This document shows, one piece after another, positions 26,889 through 36,019 of a stretch of DNA of 64,000 nt. A model generated the notes under the pieces. That model was not told where the DNA came from. It saw only the letters and a program-made list of their open reading frames with translations, and did not search any database. Source of the DNA: Zoogloea sp021286885 (lineage in GTDB: Bacteria; Pseudomonadota; Gammaproteobacteria; Burkholderiales; Rhodocyclaceae); the NCBI RefSeq assembly GCF_041915215.1, contig NZ_JAYSBV010000009.1, one strand, 5' to 3'. Every line of letters starts with the position of its first letter. Within the stretch, counting starts at the first letter, position 1. The position numbers and the translations under genes were made by a program.

Positions 26889-27365
26889 ATGTCACAGAAG
26901 TCACAGCAACATCTTTCCCTCGTCCGCAACAGCTTCGGCCAACTGATCCACACCGATGCCGCCGGCAAGGCCCACGTGGTGGTGCCGGTGCGGGCCTTCG
27001 CCATCACCTGCCCCACCGAAAACATCGGTCTGGTGAACAGCGAAGGCGAGGAAGTGGCCTGGGTTCGTCACCTGGACGATCTGGCCGAAGGCCCCCGCAC
27101 ACTGCTGGAGGAAGAGATCGCCAACCGGGAATTCATACCGGTGATCCAGCGCATCCGCAAGGTTTCCAGCTTCGCCACGCCCAGTACCTGGGACGTGGAC
27201 ACCGACCGGGGCCCCACCCAGCTGGTGCTCAAGGGCGAAGAGGACATCCGCCGCCTCGCCCCCCCGGCCCTGCTGATTGCCGATAGCCGGGGCATCCAGT
27301 TCCTGGTGCGCGACCGCTACGCCCTGGACAGCCACAGCAAGCATCTGCTCAACCGCTTCCTGTAA
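26889..27365 (+). CDS. DUF1854 family protein, cyanophycin-associated
   Basis: A 158-residue protein recognised as the DUF1854 family that accompanies the cyanophycin-locus ABC transporter. Blocks seen are VVPVRAFAITCPTENIGLV, GEEVAWVRHLDDL, and TPSTWDVDTDRGPTQLVLKG. The last third, IRRLAPPALLIADSRGIQFL, is also conserved in such proteins as I recall. The start ATG is 7 bp after the transporter stop. No signal or membrane segment is visible. The function is unknown; a soluble partner or regulator of the exporter is a reasonable guess. Confidence 0.82.
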   Translation: MSQKSQQHLSLVRNSFGQLIHTDAAGKAHVVVPVRAFAITCPTENIGLVNSEGEEVAWVRHLDDLAEGPRTLLEEEIANREFIPVIQRIRKVSSFATPSTWDVDTDRGPTQLVLKGEEDIRRLAPPALLIADSRGIQFLVRDRYALDSHSKHLLNRFL

Positions 27366-27523
27366 GCCGCCCCATCCTGTGCCCGGCTCAGGCTGCCTGG
27401 CACAGGGTGCCACACACGTCCAAGCGACCCGCCTTGCAGGCTGTGTAGCATCTTTCCACTGTTTTTATTCCATTCATTCACCATACTTCCCGGGCAGGAC
27501 ACCCTATACCCAAGGAGACAAGA

Positions 27524-29455
27524 ATGAATGCCCTACGCCCCCTGCTGCTGGCCAGCCCGCTGGCCGTCGGCCTGCTGGCCGGCTGCGCGCCGACCCTGCC
27601 CATCAACAAGCCCATCACCGAAGCCCGCTGGCTGGACCAGAACTGGGATGGGGCCGACCGTTACTGGTATCACCATGCCAGCCAGGGCACGTCCACCTTT
27701 CCGGTGCCGTATAAATGGTTCGTGGCCCTGGAGCAGCCCGAGATCACGCTGTTTGGCAGCCCGCCCCTGCTGATCGACCCGGACTACATGCGCCGCTTCG
27801 GCTTCATCACCAGCCCGCGCAACGTGGGCAATGCCGATGAAAGCAAAAACCATGGGTATGGCTACAAGGGCCACAGCTATGCGGGTCTGCAGCGTTACGG
27901 GCAGCAGGCCGACAACGTGAACCCAGACGGCCTGCCGGTGGGTTTTGCCCGCACGGCTGGCTACACCAACCCGAGCACCGGCCAGGCCCTGCCCGATCAG
28001 ATCGGCCTGACCTGTGCCGCCTGCCACACGGGCCAGCTCGAATACAAGGGCGTGAGCCTGCGCATCGACGGGGGCTCCGCCACCACCGATCTGAACAAGC
28101 TGCGCACCGTGCTGGGCCTCTCCCTGGCTTACACCAAATATGTACCGGGCCGCTTTGATCGCTTCGCCCAGCGGGTACTCGGGCCCAAGGCCTCCGATGC
28201 CGATCGGGCGGCCCTGCGCGAGCAGCTAAGCGCCCTGATCGCCAAGGGCGAGGCCCTCGCCAAGGCCGAAAGCAAGGCCCCCGGCACCACCGTGGATGAG
28301 GGCTACACCCGCCTGGACGCCCTGACCCGGATCGGCAACACGGTGTTTGCCGAAGGCCTGGTGGGCGCCCCCCTCGATTTTGATCCCCTGGAAAAGAACT
28401 ACCAGCGCATCAGCGCCCCGGTGAAGTTCCCCCACATCTGGCAGCTTTCGTGGCTGGACTGGGTGCAGTACGACGGTTCCATCATGCAACCCATGGTGCG
28501 CAACGCGGGCGAAGCCATGGGCGTGGCCGCCAAGGTGAACACCACCAACCCGGCGCGCCCGCTCTACGCATCGTCAGTGGATGTAAACAGCCTGTTCGAG
28601 ATGGAAAGCCTGCTCGCCGGCCCCAACCCCTTTGGCAAGGAGGGCAAGCCCGCCTTCAAGGGGCTGGCCTCGCCCAAGTGGCCGGCGGATCTGTTGGGCG
28701 CCCTCAAGCCCGAGCTGGTGAGCCAGGGGCGCGGGCTGTATCAGGAACTGTGCGCCGGTTGCCACCTGCCGCCCTCCAGCGACCCGTCGGGTGAGTTCTG
28801 GAACCCGCGCCATTGGACTGCCCCCAATGCAGCGGGCGAGCGTTACCTGAAGGTCAAGCTGATCCCGGTGGCCGACATCGGCACCGATGGCGCCCAGGCC
28901 AACATCCTGCCCACCCGCCAGGTGCAGGTGCCCAAGTATCTGGGCGTTGATCCCGGCACCCTGTGCGATGGCAAGCCGAGCGGCGTGGTTACCGAAACCA
29001 GCTTTGCCGCCGCCCTGGGCTACACCGTGCAAAAGACCGTGGAAACCTGGTACGCCGAGCACAAAACGCCCCCTGCCCGCCAGGACGAAATGAACGGCTA
29101 CCGGCCCAACTGCCTCCAGGCCAAGCAGGTGTACAAGGCCCGCCCCCTGGACGGTATCTGGGCCACCCCGCCTTATCTGCACAACGGTGCGGTACCGACC
29201 CTGGCGGATCTGCTCACCCCGGTGGCTGAACGGCCCACCCTGGTCTGCCTGGGCAGCCGCCAGTACGACCCGGTCAAGGTGGGCTATGAGCAGGACGGCA
29301 GCTGCGCCAGCGGGTTGTTTGAGCTGGATACCCGCAAGCCGGGCAATGCCAACACCGGCCACGAGTTCCGGGAGGGCAGCGGCCCCGGGGTGATTGGCCG
29401 AGCCCTCAAGCCTGCCGAGCGGGCGGCCCTGCTGGAATACCTCAAGAGCATCTGA
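27524..29455 (+). CDS. Dihaem cytochrome c (peroxidase-like) lipoprotein
   Basis: A 643-residue exported protein. The N terminus is a lipoprotein signal with lipobox LAGC at Cys21. Haem c binding motifs are CAACH (164-168) and CAGCH (410-414), and a C-terminal stretch GIWATPPYLHNGAVPTLADL is typical of the dihaem peroxidase/MauG-like superfamily. At about 640 residues it is much longer than classical cytochrome c peroxidase. A ribosome binding site AAGGAG precedes the ATG. It probably works in periplasmic electron transfer; peroxidase activity is not proven by the sequence. Confidence 0.82.
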   Translation: MNALRPLLLASPLAVGLLAGCAPTLPINKPITEARWLDQNWDGADRYWYHHASQGTSTFPVPYKWFVALEQPEITLFGSPPLLIDPDYMRRFGFITSPRNVGNADESKNHGYGYKGHSYAGLQRYGQQADNVNPDGLPVGFARTAGYTNPSTGQALPDQIGLTCAACHTGQLEYKGVSLRIDGGSATTDLNKLRTVLGLSLAYTKYVPGRFDRFAQRVLGPKASDADRAALREQLSALIAKGEALAKAESKAPGTTVDEGYTRLDALTRIGNTVFAEGLVGAPLDFDPLEKNYQRISAPVKFPHIWQLSWLDWVQYDGSIMQPMVRNAGEAMGVAAKVNTTNPARPLYASSVDVNSLFEMESLLAGPNPFGKEGKPAFKGLASPKWPADLLGALKPELVSQGRGLYQELCAGCHLPPSSDPSGEFWNPRHWTAPNAAGERYLKVKLIPVADIGTDGAQANILPTRQVQVPKYLGVDPGTLCDGKPSGVVTETSFAAALGYTVQKTVETWYAEHKTPPARQDEMNGYRPNCLQAKQVYKARPLDGIWATPPYLHNGAVPTLADLLTPVAERPTLVCLGSRQYDPVKVGYEQDGSCASGLFELDTRKPGNANTGHEFREGSGPGVIGRALKPAERAALLEYLKSI

Positions 29456-29500
29456 GCCCCGCGCCGCGCCGCCAAGCGCATCCCACCCAACCCCTGCAAA

Positions 29501-29532
29501 CCCGCACTGCCCCACGGCAGGGCGGGTTTTTT
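29501..29532 (+). terminator. Rho-independent terminator after the cytochrome gene
   Basis: An 11-bp stem with one mismatch (29501-29511 and 29516-29526), loop CCAC, then six T (29527-29532). It is 45 bp after the cytochrome stop codon. Confidence 0.85.
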
Positions 29533-29670
29533 CATGGGTGCGCCCCTGAGCATTACCGGGGCCACCGACACCATTCCTTAACACACGCGCAGCCGCCCCG
29601 TAACAGCACTTTCCTAGTCTTGCCTCACTTGCTTCATCTTCAACCCCAAGAGAGACGAGAGATAAAACCC

Positions 29671-30264
29671 ATGAACAACTTTCTGAAAGCCTTGCAGGAG
29701 CAGCGCTGGGACGACCATCGCTTCTACCACCATAGTTTGATGAACCAGTCGCTGCATTTTTTCAGCGCCATCAGCTTTCTGGTGGCCTATTCCCTGGTCT
29801 TCAGCGAACCGGCCAAGGCGGCCCTGATCGGCTGGCTGGTGTCGATGCTGAGCCGTCAGGCCGGGCATTTCTTCTTTGAGCCCCTGGGCTACGACGAAAA
29901 GAATCAGGCCACCAACGACTACAAGGAAGCTGTGAAGGTGGGCTACAACCTGAAGCGCAAGGTGGTGCTGCTGTCCGTCTGGGCAGCGGTGCCGGCCCTG
30001 CTGTATGTGGACCCGACCGTGTTTGGCCTGTTCGAGGCCCACACCGGCCTGGGCGAATACCTGGATCATCTGGGCAAGTGCTGGCTGGCCTTGGGTGTGG
30101 GCGGGCTGCTGTTCCGCACCGTGCATCTGTTCTTCCTGCGCGATGTGCAGACCGGGCTGGTGTGGATGACCAAGATCCTCACCGACCCGTATCACGACAT
30201 CAAGCTCTACCACAAATCGCCGCTCCTGCTGCTGCGCTCCCTGCGGGCCGGGCAAACCGCCTGA
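29671..30264 (+). CDS. Membrane protein, possibly Mpo1/DUF962-like
   Basis: A 197-residue protein with about four hydrophobic segments (roughly 35-55, 55-75, 105-125, 145-165). The N-terminal part FYHHSLMNQSLHFFSAISFL and the later RQAGHFFFEPLGYDEKN place histidines and asparagine much as in Mpo1-like (DUF962) dioxygenases (H-N-H, then GH-FE). That likeness is weak and judged by eye. The start at 29671 has a purine-rich stretch before it. It is flanked by terminators on both sides, so it is a single-gene unit. Confidence 0.5.
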   Translation: MNNFLKALQEQRWDDHRFYHHSLMNQSLHFFSAISFLVAYSLVFSEPAKAALIGWLVSMLSRQAGHFFFEPLGYDEKNQATNDYKEAVKVGYNLKRKVVLLSVWAAVPALLYVDPTVFGLFEAHTGLGEYLDHLGKCWLALGVGGLLFRTVHLFFLRDVQTGLVWMTKILTDPYHDIKLYHKSPLLLLRSLRAGQTA

Positions 30265-30300
30265 GATCAACGCTTTCCCGCTTCCACTCCCTGTACCTTC

Positions 30301-30341
30301 CCTTCCCATCCCGCATCCGTGCGGGGTCGGAAGGTTTTTTT
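30301..30341 (+). terminator. Rho-independent terminator after the membrane-protein gene
   Basis: CCTTCC (30301-30306) pairs with GGAAGG (30329-30334), with an inner stem CCCGCA/TGCGGG and a 4-nt loop, followed by seven T. It separates this gene from the convergent aminotransferase. Confidence 0.85.
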
Positions 30342-30410
30342 ATCGCACGCTGCCGATGGCGGCGCAGCCCGGCAGAGGGCGATCCACGACCGCCCTCGCC
30401 CAGCCCTGGC

Positions 30411-32066
30411 TTACTTCAGAAAGCGATGTCGCAGCATTTCCTTGAGAATCTGGCGCCGGATGCCCTTGTTGCTCAGGCGGCCATCATTCCACCACCAGCC
30501 ATCGCCCTCCATCCGGTGGGCGGCGCGCACAAAACGCTCCACCACCTCGGCAAAGTCTGCATCGGAGTAGTTGAGGCTGAAGATGAAACGCCCGGTGCCC
30601 ACCCAGGACAAGGCCAGCCCTTCGGACTTGAGGTAATACTGGAACATCCAGTTATAGCGGGACGGGCGGGTGTAGAACACCGTCCAGATGCTGGAGAGAT
30701 TGGCCACCTGCACCGGCAGGCCTTCGGCCTTGAGGCGGGCGTTGAGCCGGGCCGCCCGGGCATTCCAGCGTTCGTCCAGATTCCGGTAGCAGTCTTGCAC
30801 CCAGGGGGTTTGCAGGCGGTCGAGAAACTCGGCCATGGCGCCCATCACCAGCGGGTGGGCATTGAAAGTGCCCCGAGCAAAGCAGATGTCGGCGGGGCGA
30901 TCATCCCGAAACCGCTTCATGAGCCGATGGGGGCCGCACACCACGCCCACCGGCAGACCGCCGCCCAGGGTCTTGCCGTAAGTCACCATATCGGCCTTCA
31001 CCCCAAAATACTCCTGGGCGCCGCCCGGTGCGAGACGGAAGCCCACAAACACCTCGTCAAAGATCAGCACGATGCCCCGGGCGCTGCACACCGCCCGCAA
31101 CTCATGCAGCCAGCGGGTATAGGCTTCCCGGTCGAAGCCGGCGCTGCGGCTGCTATCCACCAGAGACGAATCCCCCGGCGCGGCCCCGTTCGGATGCAGG
31201 GCCTGGAGCGGATTGACCAGCACGCAGGCAATGTCCCGACGCCGGCGCAGCACCCGCAGGGTATGGGCGTGCATATCGCGCAGGGTGTAGGTCTTGTCCT
31301 CGCTCACCGGGTTACCCACCCCCGGCTGCACCTCGCCCCACCACCCGTGGTAAGCGCCGCAAAAGCGCACCAGATGGGTCTTGCCGGTGTGGTAGCGGGC
31401 GAGGCGCACCGCCTGCATCACCGCCTCGGTGCCCGACATGTGAAACGACACCTCGTCCATGCCGGAAATGGCCTTGAGGCGGGCCACGTTGTCGGCCACC
31501 ACCGGGTGATGGGCGCCCAGCACGGGGCCCAGGGGGGCCACCCGCTCGGCGGCCCGGGCCATGCAATCTTTGTAGAAATCGTAGCCGAACAGATTGACTC
31601 CGTAAGAACCAGCCAGATCGTAGAAGGCGTTTCCATCCAGATCGCTCACCTGCACCCCGGACGAGGCCTGGAGCACGCTGCCACCCTTGAGGCGGGCCCG
31701 CACCAAAGGGCTGAACTGGAAAGGCACCCGGTAATGGCCCGTGAATTGCAGATCCGAAACACCCTGCTGGCTCCGGGCGGTATGGGCAGCGCTTTGGGCA
31801 AAGCGGCTCTGGTACTCCGCCGCCAGAGCCTCGAAGGCGGTCCGGCGCTGGTCGGCCACCACTTCGGGCGCCCCGTCGGCCCGGAAAAAGTGTGCCTCAT
31901 CGTAGGCATAGGCGGGCAGCAGCCGGGACATGCGCCGGGACATCTTGCTATGGCCGGTCAGGGACGGGTGCTTGGCCCGGGACAGTTCGAGCCGGTGCTT
32001 GATCCGGTATGTCAGGCTGGGCAGGACGGCAGCCCCCAGGCTGGCCCACAACATTGCATCTTCCAC
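30411..32066 (-). CDS. Class III (PLP-dependent) aminotransferase with N-terminal extension
   Basis: A 551-residue protein of the glutamate-1-semialdehyde aminomutase / class III aminotransferase group. Core motifs are FHMSGTEAVMQAVRLARYHT, RFCGAYHGWWGE, LIFDEVFVGFR, and the PLP lysine in VTYGKTLGGGLPVGVV. The roughly 110 N-terminal residues before the usual core start with a hydrophobic stretch and are unusual for HemL (about 425 residues). GTG at 32066 is favoured by GGAGG eight bases upstream; an ATG lies four codons inside. It is divergent from a phosphatidylserine decarboxylase gene with only 33 bp between, suggesting a shared lipid-related role. Substrate unknown. Confidence 0.8.
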   Translation of the reverse strand: MEDAMLWASLGAAVLPSLTYRIKHRLELSRAKHPSLTGHSKMSRRMSRLLPAYAYDEAHFFRADGAPEVVADQRRTAFEALAAEYQSRFAQSAAHTARSQQGVSDLQFTGHYRVPFQFSPLVRARLKGGSVLQASSGVQVSDLDGNAFYDLAGSYGVNLFGYDFYKDCMARAAERVAPLGPVLGAHHPVVADNVARLKAISGMDEVSFHMSGTEAVMQAVRLARYHTGKTHLVRFCGAYHGWWGEVQPGVGNPVSEDKTYTLRDMHAHTLRVLRRRRDIACVLVNPLQALHPNGAAPGDSSLVDSSRSAGFDREAYTRWLHELRAVCSARGIVLIFDEVFVGFRLAPGGAQEYFGVKADMVTYGKTLGGGLPVGVVCGPHRLMKRFRDDRPADICFARGTFNAHPLVMGAMAEFLDRLQTPWVQDCYRNLDERWNARAARLNARLKAEGLPVQVANLSSIWTVFYTRPSRYNWMFQYYLKSEGLALSWVGTGRFIFSLNYSDADFAEVVERFVRAAHRMEGDGWWWNDGRLSNKGIRRQILKEMLRHRFLK

Positions 32067-32099
32067 GGAAGAACCTCCGCCATTGGATTGGATTGAAAG

Positions 32100-33035
32100 A
32101 TGAATGATTTAAACGAGAGCGGTTACACGACCATGAAAACCCAGCAATCCCTGCAAACCCCCGCCACCCTGCGCCGTCTGCTGGATCAGGAAAGCCTCAA
32201 TTTCATCCTCACCAACCGGCTGCCTCGGGTGGCCCTGACCCACTTCATGGGCTGGCTGAGCAAGATCGAGCACCCCTGGGTGTGCCGCCCGGCGATTGCG
32301 ATCTGGAAGATGTTTGCCGATCTGGATCTGAGCGAAGCCGCACGCCAGGATTTCAAAAGCCTGCACGACTGCTTCACCCGGGCCCTCAAGCCCGGCGCCC
32401 GCCCCTTCAACCCTGATCCGACGCTGCTATGCAGCCCGAGCGACGGGATCATTGTGGGCTGCGGGCCCATCGTGGATGAAACCCTGATCCAGGCCAAGGG
32501 CCTCACCTACACCCTCACCGACCTGATCCACGACCCGGCCCGGGTAGACCAGCATCGCAACGGCTTCTACGTGACCCTGCGCCTCAAATCCAGCATGTAC
32601 CACCGCTTCCATGCCCCCGCCGACTGCCGGGTGAGTCAGGTGGATTACATCAGCGGAGATGTGTGGAATGTGAACCCGCCCGCCCTCAAGCGGGTGCCGG
32701 GTCTGTACTGTCGCAACGAACGGGCCGTGATCCGTGCCCAGCTGGCCGACGGCAGCCCCATGACCCTGGTGCCGGTGGCGGCGATTCTAGTGGCCAGCAT
32801 TCGGCTCCACTGGCTGGATGTGCGCCTGCACCTGCGCTACCGGGGCGCCAATCCGATTCCCTGTGATGCAGCACTTGCGCGGGGGGAGGAAATGGGCTGG
32901 TTCGAGCACGGCTCCACCATCATCATCTGCCTGCCGCCGGGCTATGGGCTGGCGGAAGACTTAGGCTTGGGCGCCCAAGTCCAGGCCGGACAAGCGTTGG
33001 CACAACCCGAAAAACCCAAAAAGCATAAACTTTGA
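32100..33035 (+). CDS. psd: Phosphatidylserine decarboxylase
   Basis: A 311-residue membrane-associated decarboxylase precursor that makes phosphatidylethanolamine. The self-cleavage site is seen in the C-terminal stretch GWFEHGSTIIICLPPGYG (the GST motif, whose serine becomes the pyruvoyl group). CSPSDGIIVGCG and the histidine-rich SSMYHRFHAPADCRV are also typical. Length fits the unlinked PSD class. The start is uncertain between 32100 and an ATG at 32133; neither has a strong ribosome site. It may be a second PSD specialised with the neighbouring aminotransferase. Confidence 0.88.
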   Translation: MNDLNESGYTTMKTQQSLQTPATLRRLLDQESLNFILTNRLPRVALTHFMGWLSKIEHPWVCRPAIAIWKMFADLDLSEAARQDFKSLHDCFTRALKPGARPFNPDPTLLCSPSDGIIVGCGPIVDETLIQAKGLTYTLTDLIHDPARVDQHRNGFYVTLRLKSSMYHRFHAPADCRVSQVDYISGDVWNVNPPALKRVPGLYCRNERAVIRAQLADGSPMTLVPVAAILVASIRLHWLDVRLHLRYRGANPIPCDAALARGEEMGWFEHGSTIIICLPPGYGLAEDLGLGAQVQAGQALAQPEKPKKHKL

Positions 33036-33166
33036 TCTGACGCAGAAAGTAGTTCACCCAAAGCCCTTGTCATGACATAGAATTTTACCAAAACGAGACA
33101 CCATGACTTGGGCCTGGAAAGATGCTGCGTACATCCCAGGCACATCAACCCAACAGGGAGGTCGCC

Positions 33167-33406
33167 ATGCAGACCTGCATTTTTCCGGATCAGCTGTTTC
33201 GCAACGCCTTTATGGCTTTTTCATCGTCTTACCTGCTCGGGCAGCTGGATGAAACAAGCCTCGGCGTGACCGTCAGCACACCAGACACAAGCCTGCCCGT
33301 ACTGGCAGACATCGAGCTGGCTGAACTCCTCGACGAGCCCCTTGATCTGGCCCTCGACAATAGCGACACCTGTGGGGTGCAAACCGTGGATCTGAGCCTG
33401 AGCTAA
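33167..33406 (+). CDS. Small acidic hypothetical protein
   Basis: A 79-residue ORF with a good ribosome binding site (AGGGAGG) before the ATG at 33167. The product is acidic in its C-terminal half (ADIELAELLDEPLDLALDNS) and has two cysteines. I do not recognise a family, and no signal peptide or membrane helix is clear. The preceding 130 bp contain a 10-bp palindrome TGTCATGACA at 33070-33079. The end of the gene folds into a dyad (33395-33403 with 33424-33432) that may act as a terminator before the convergent cheB. Confidence 0.5.
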   Translation: MQTCIFPDQLFRNAFMAFSSSYLLGQLDETSLGVTVSTPDTSLPVLADIELAELLDEPLDLALDNSDTCGVQTVDLSLS

Positions 33407-33432
33407 GCCCGCAGCGGGCCAGGGCTCAGGCT
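33395..33432. terminator. Hairpin at the end of the small ORF, without T-run
   Basis: AGCCTGAGC (33395-33403) pairs with its complement at 33424-33432, and the loop carries its own dyad GCCCGC/GCGGGC. It lies at the junction with convergent cheB. Confidence 0.4.
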
Positions 33433-33460
33433 GAACCGGGCAAGGGTTCGGTGCCCGAGC

Positions 33461-34549
33461 TCAGTTCTTGCGGCTCACCTTGCCAAGAATGGCCTGGGGA
33501 ATGTCCTTGAGCGACAAGATCTTATCCACAGCCCCGAGCTTCACGGCCTCCTTGGGCATTCCATAAACCACGCAGCTGGCCTCGTCCTGGGCCACGGTCC
33601 AGGCGCCTGCGTCGTGCATCTCCTTGAGCCCCTTGGCCCCATCATCGCCCATGCCGGTCATGATGATGCCTACCGCGTTACGCCCAGCAAAACGGGCTGT
33701 TGAGCGGAACAGCACATCCACCGAAGGCCGGTGGCGGCTAACCGGGGGGCCATCCACCACATCCACCACATACTGGGCTCCGCTGCGCTTGAGCAGCATG
33801 TGACGCCCCCCCGGCGCAATCAGCACCCGCCCAGGCAAGACCCGATCCCCGTGCCGGGCTTCTTTGACCTCCACCTCGCACAGACTATCCAGGCGGGCAG
33901 CAAAGGCTTCGGTGAATTTTTCAGGCATGTGCTGAACCACCACAATGCCCGGGCACATCCGGGGCAAGGCCCGAAGCACCACCTCAAGGGCTTGGGTGCC
34001 ACCAGTCGAGGTGCCAATGGCCACAACGGTTTCAGTGGTCTGCACCATGGCAGAACCTGCCGGCAGGATCGCATCAGCACTTAGTTTGGGCGTATTCAAC
34101 ACGGGCGGAGGTGCTCCCGTCTTGGCCAGGGTAGTCAGGCGGCGCACATTGGCACGGGCGGCAGCCTTGACTGCCGACACCAGATCATCGGAAGAATCCT
34201 CAAGGAAACGCTTGAGCCCCAGCTTGGGTTTGGTCACCACCGTGACTGCACCCGCCGACAAGGCCTGCATTGCAGTTTCTGAGCCTTTTTCGGTCAGGGT
34301 GGAACATATCACCACAGGGGTAGGCCGCTCGGCCATGATCTTGCGCAAGAAGGTGATGCCATCCATGCGAGGCATCTCCACATCCAGCACGATTACATCG
34401 GGCCACTGCTGCTTCATTTTTTCCAGCGCAAAGATGGGATCGACCGCTGTTCCGATCACCTCAATGGCCACATCCTCATCCAAGGCCCCGGAAAGCACCT
34501 GACGGACTACCGCCGAATCATCAACGATCAGCACCTTGATTGCAGGCAT
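33461..34549 (-). CDS. cheB: Chemotaxis protein-glutamate methylesterase CheB
   Basis: A 362-residue two-domain protein. The N-terminal receiver has IVDDSAVVRQ and the phospho-aspartate in VLDVEMPRMDG. The C-terminal methylesterase has the catalytic serine in IGTSTGGTQAL, histidine in QHMPEKFTEAFAARLD, and aspartate in MTGMGDDGAKGLKEM. It removes methyl groups from receptor glutamates and deamidates glutamines. It is the last gene of the chemotaxis operon, 27 bp after cheD. Confidence 0.97.
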   Translation of the reverse strand: MPAIKVLIVDDSAVVRQVLSGALDEDVAIEVIGTAVDPIFALEKMKQQWPDVIVLDVEMPRMDGITFLRKIMAERPTPVVICSTLTEKGSETAMQALSAGAVTVVTKPKLGLKRFLEDSSDDLVSAVKAAARANVRRLTTLAKTGAPPPVLNTPKLSADAILPAGSAMVQTTETVVAIGTSTGGTQALEVVLRALPRMCPGIVVVQHMPEKFTEAFAARLDSLCEVEVKEARHGDRVLPGRVLIAPGGRHMLLKRSGAQYVVDVVDGPPVSRHRPSVDVLFRSTARFAGRNAVGIIMTGMGDDGAKGLKEMHDAGAWTVAQDEASCVVYGMPKEAVKLGAVDKILSLKDIPQAILGKVSRKN

Positions 34550-34576
34550 ATTCCTTGTTTCCTTTCTAGGAGAACT

Positions 34577-35065
34577 TCAGTCATCTGCCGTGCGGACCGT
34601 CACCCGGCCGCTCCAGACATCAAAAATCAGGTGACGATGCCCCACCCCTTCCACATGGGCACCCACACATTGCAGGCAATGGCTGCGAATCAGCGCCCGG
34701 GCGGCCTCCACATTCTGCTGGCCGATGGGCTTACCAGCCCTTTGACAGCTCAGATCCGGGAACATGTTGCCTCCACCAAACACCCTCACCCGAAACTCTC
34801 CCGGCTTGAGCCCCTGCGTATGAATGGCCTGGATCATCAGGCTGATGGCCTCGTCTCCGTAGCGCCCATCCAACCCGTCGCAGGTGCTACCCAAGCGCCG
34901 AGTGGGCAACAGGTAATGACACATTCCGCCCAGCAAGCGCCCCGGGTGCCAGAACACCAACGACACGCAGGAGCCCAGGATGGTCCGGATCCGGGTATCC
35001 CGTCCGCCAAAGTGCAACTCACCCGGCTTCAGGAATACTTCCACCATGGGGTCAGGTTTGCGCAT
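34577..35065 (-). CDS. cheD: Chemoreceptor glutamine deamidase CheD
   Basis: A 162-residue CheD. The conserved core is TILGSCVSLVFWHPGRLLGG with the catalytic cysteine in GSCV, followed by MCHYLLP and FGGGNMF. It deamidates receptor glutamines and can interact with CheC-type phosphatases elsewhere. The ATG at 35065 begins 5 bp after the cheR stop. A longer open frame overlaps cheR but adds no homology. Confidence 0.95.
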   Translation of the reverse strand: MRKPDPMVEVFLKPGELHFGGRDTRIRTILGSCVSLVFWHPGRLLGGMCHYLLPTRRLGSTCDGLDGRYGDEAISLMIQAIHTQGLKPGEFRVRVFGGGNMFPDLSCQRAGKPIGQQNVEAARALIRSHCLQCVGAHVEGVGHRHLIFDVWSGRVTVRTADD

Positions 35066-35069
35066 TGGC

Positions 35070-35945
35070 TTACCCTGGCTTCCGATAAATAGAGGGTCTG
35101 ACCGACTTGAGCACATTGTTGACACCATTCAGGTTCTCCGAATGGCTCAACATGAAATACCCTCCTGGACGGAGCAGGGGCAGCAATCGCTGCACCACCT
35201 GACGCTTGGTGTCCAGATCAAAATAGATCATCACATTGCGCAGGAAAATCACGTCAAATATGCCAATATCCGGCATGGTCGCATTCAGGTTGATCTGCCG
35301 AAAATCGATCCGGGCGCGCAGATCCTGCTTGATCATGAAAACGCCCTCCTGGCTCCCCACCCCTTTCAGGCAGTATTTTCCCAGCAGCCCCGGCGGAATA
35401 CCGTTCGCATCTTCCATGGTATAACGCCCCTGGCGGGCATGCTCTAGAACCCGGGTTGAAAGGTCAGAAGCCACGATATCCCAACGCCGGTTGCCCAGTA
35501 CCTCGGAAAGCACCATCGCCAGCGTGTAGGGCTCCTCACCACTGGAGCAGGCTGCGCTCCAGATGCGGATATTTGCCTGCTGGCGCATCTCGGGCAGGAC
35601 CACCTCTTTCAGAAAATTAAAATGCTTGGGCTCTCTGAAAAAATAGGTTTCATTGGTGGTCAGCAGATCCACAGCCGTCTGCATCTCGGCCTTGTCGTGA
35701 CGCAGTCGATCAAAATAAACCCGGTAACTCTCCAGCTCCAGATGACGCAGGCGCTTGGCCAAACGCCCGGCCACCAGTTGCTTCTTGGCGTCCGACATGC
35801 TGATGCCCGCATGGGAAAACATCATTTCCCGAAACAAGCGGAACTCCTGATCCGACAACTGCCCCGGCAGGCCCGTCACCTTATGATGGGCCGGGGCCTG
35901 ACCTTGGGCAGGATGCAATAAGGTATTTCCTGCCATTCGATTCAT
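35070..35945 (-). CDS. cheR: Chemotaxis protein methyltransferase CheR
   Basis: A 291-residue S-adenosylmethionine-dependent methyltransferase for receptor glutamates. Seen are LTTNETYFFREPKHFNFL, the SAM-binding IRIWSAACSSGEEPYTLAMV, DIVASDLSTRVLEHARQGRY, and FDVIFLRNVMIYFD. The order of motifs and length are standard. It lies between mcp1 and cheD on the same strand. Both receptors in this operon end with CheR-tether-like pentapeptides. Confidence 0.96.
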   Translation of the reverse strand: MNRMAGNTLLHPAQGQAPAHHKVTGLPGQLSDQEFRLFREMMFSHAGISMSDAKKQLVAGRLAKRLRHLELESYRVYFDRLRHDKAEMQTAVDLLTTNETYFFREPKHFNFLKEVVLPEMRQQANIRIWSAACSSGEEPYTLAMVLSEVLGNRRWDIVASDLSTRVLEHARQGRYTMEDANGIPPGLLGKYCLKGVGSQEGVFMIKQDLRARIDFRQINLNATMPDIGIFDVIFLRNVMIYFDLDTKRQVVQRLLPLLRPGGYFMLSHSENLNGVNNVLKSVRPSIYRKPG

Positions 35946-36019
35946 ACACGCGATCCTTCAAAACGGAGGTTGATCGCCCCGGAGGCTCCAGCCCTCGCTG
36001 GACCGCACCGGGACAGCGC

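Noticed and set aside
25094..27025. 643-residue minus-strand frame over the ABC transporter gene
   Set aside because: It is a shadow of the transporter coding frame.
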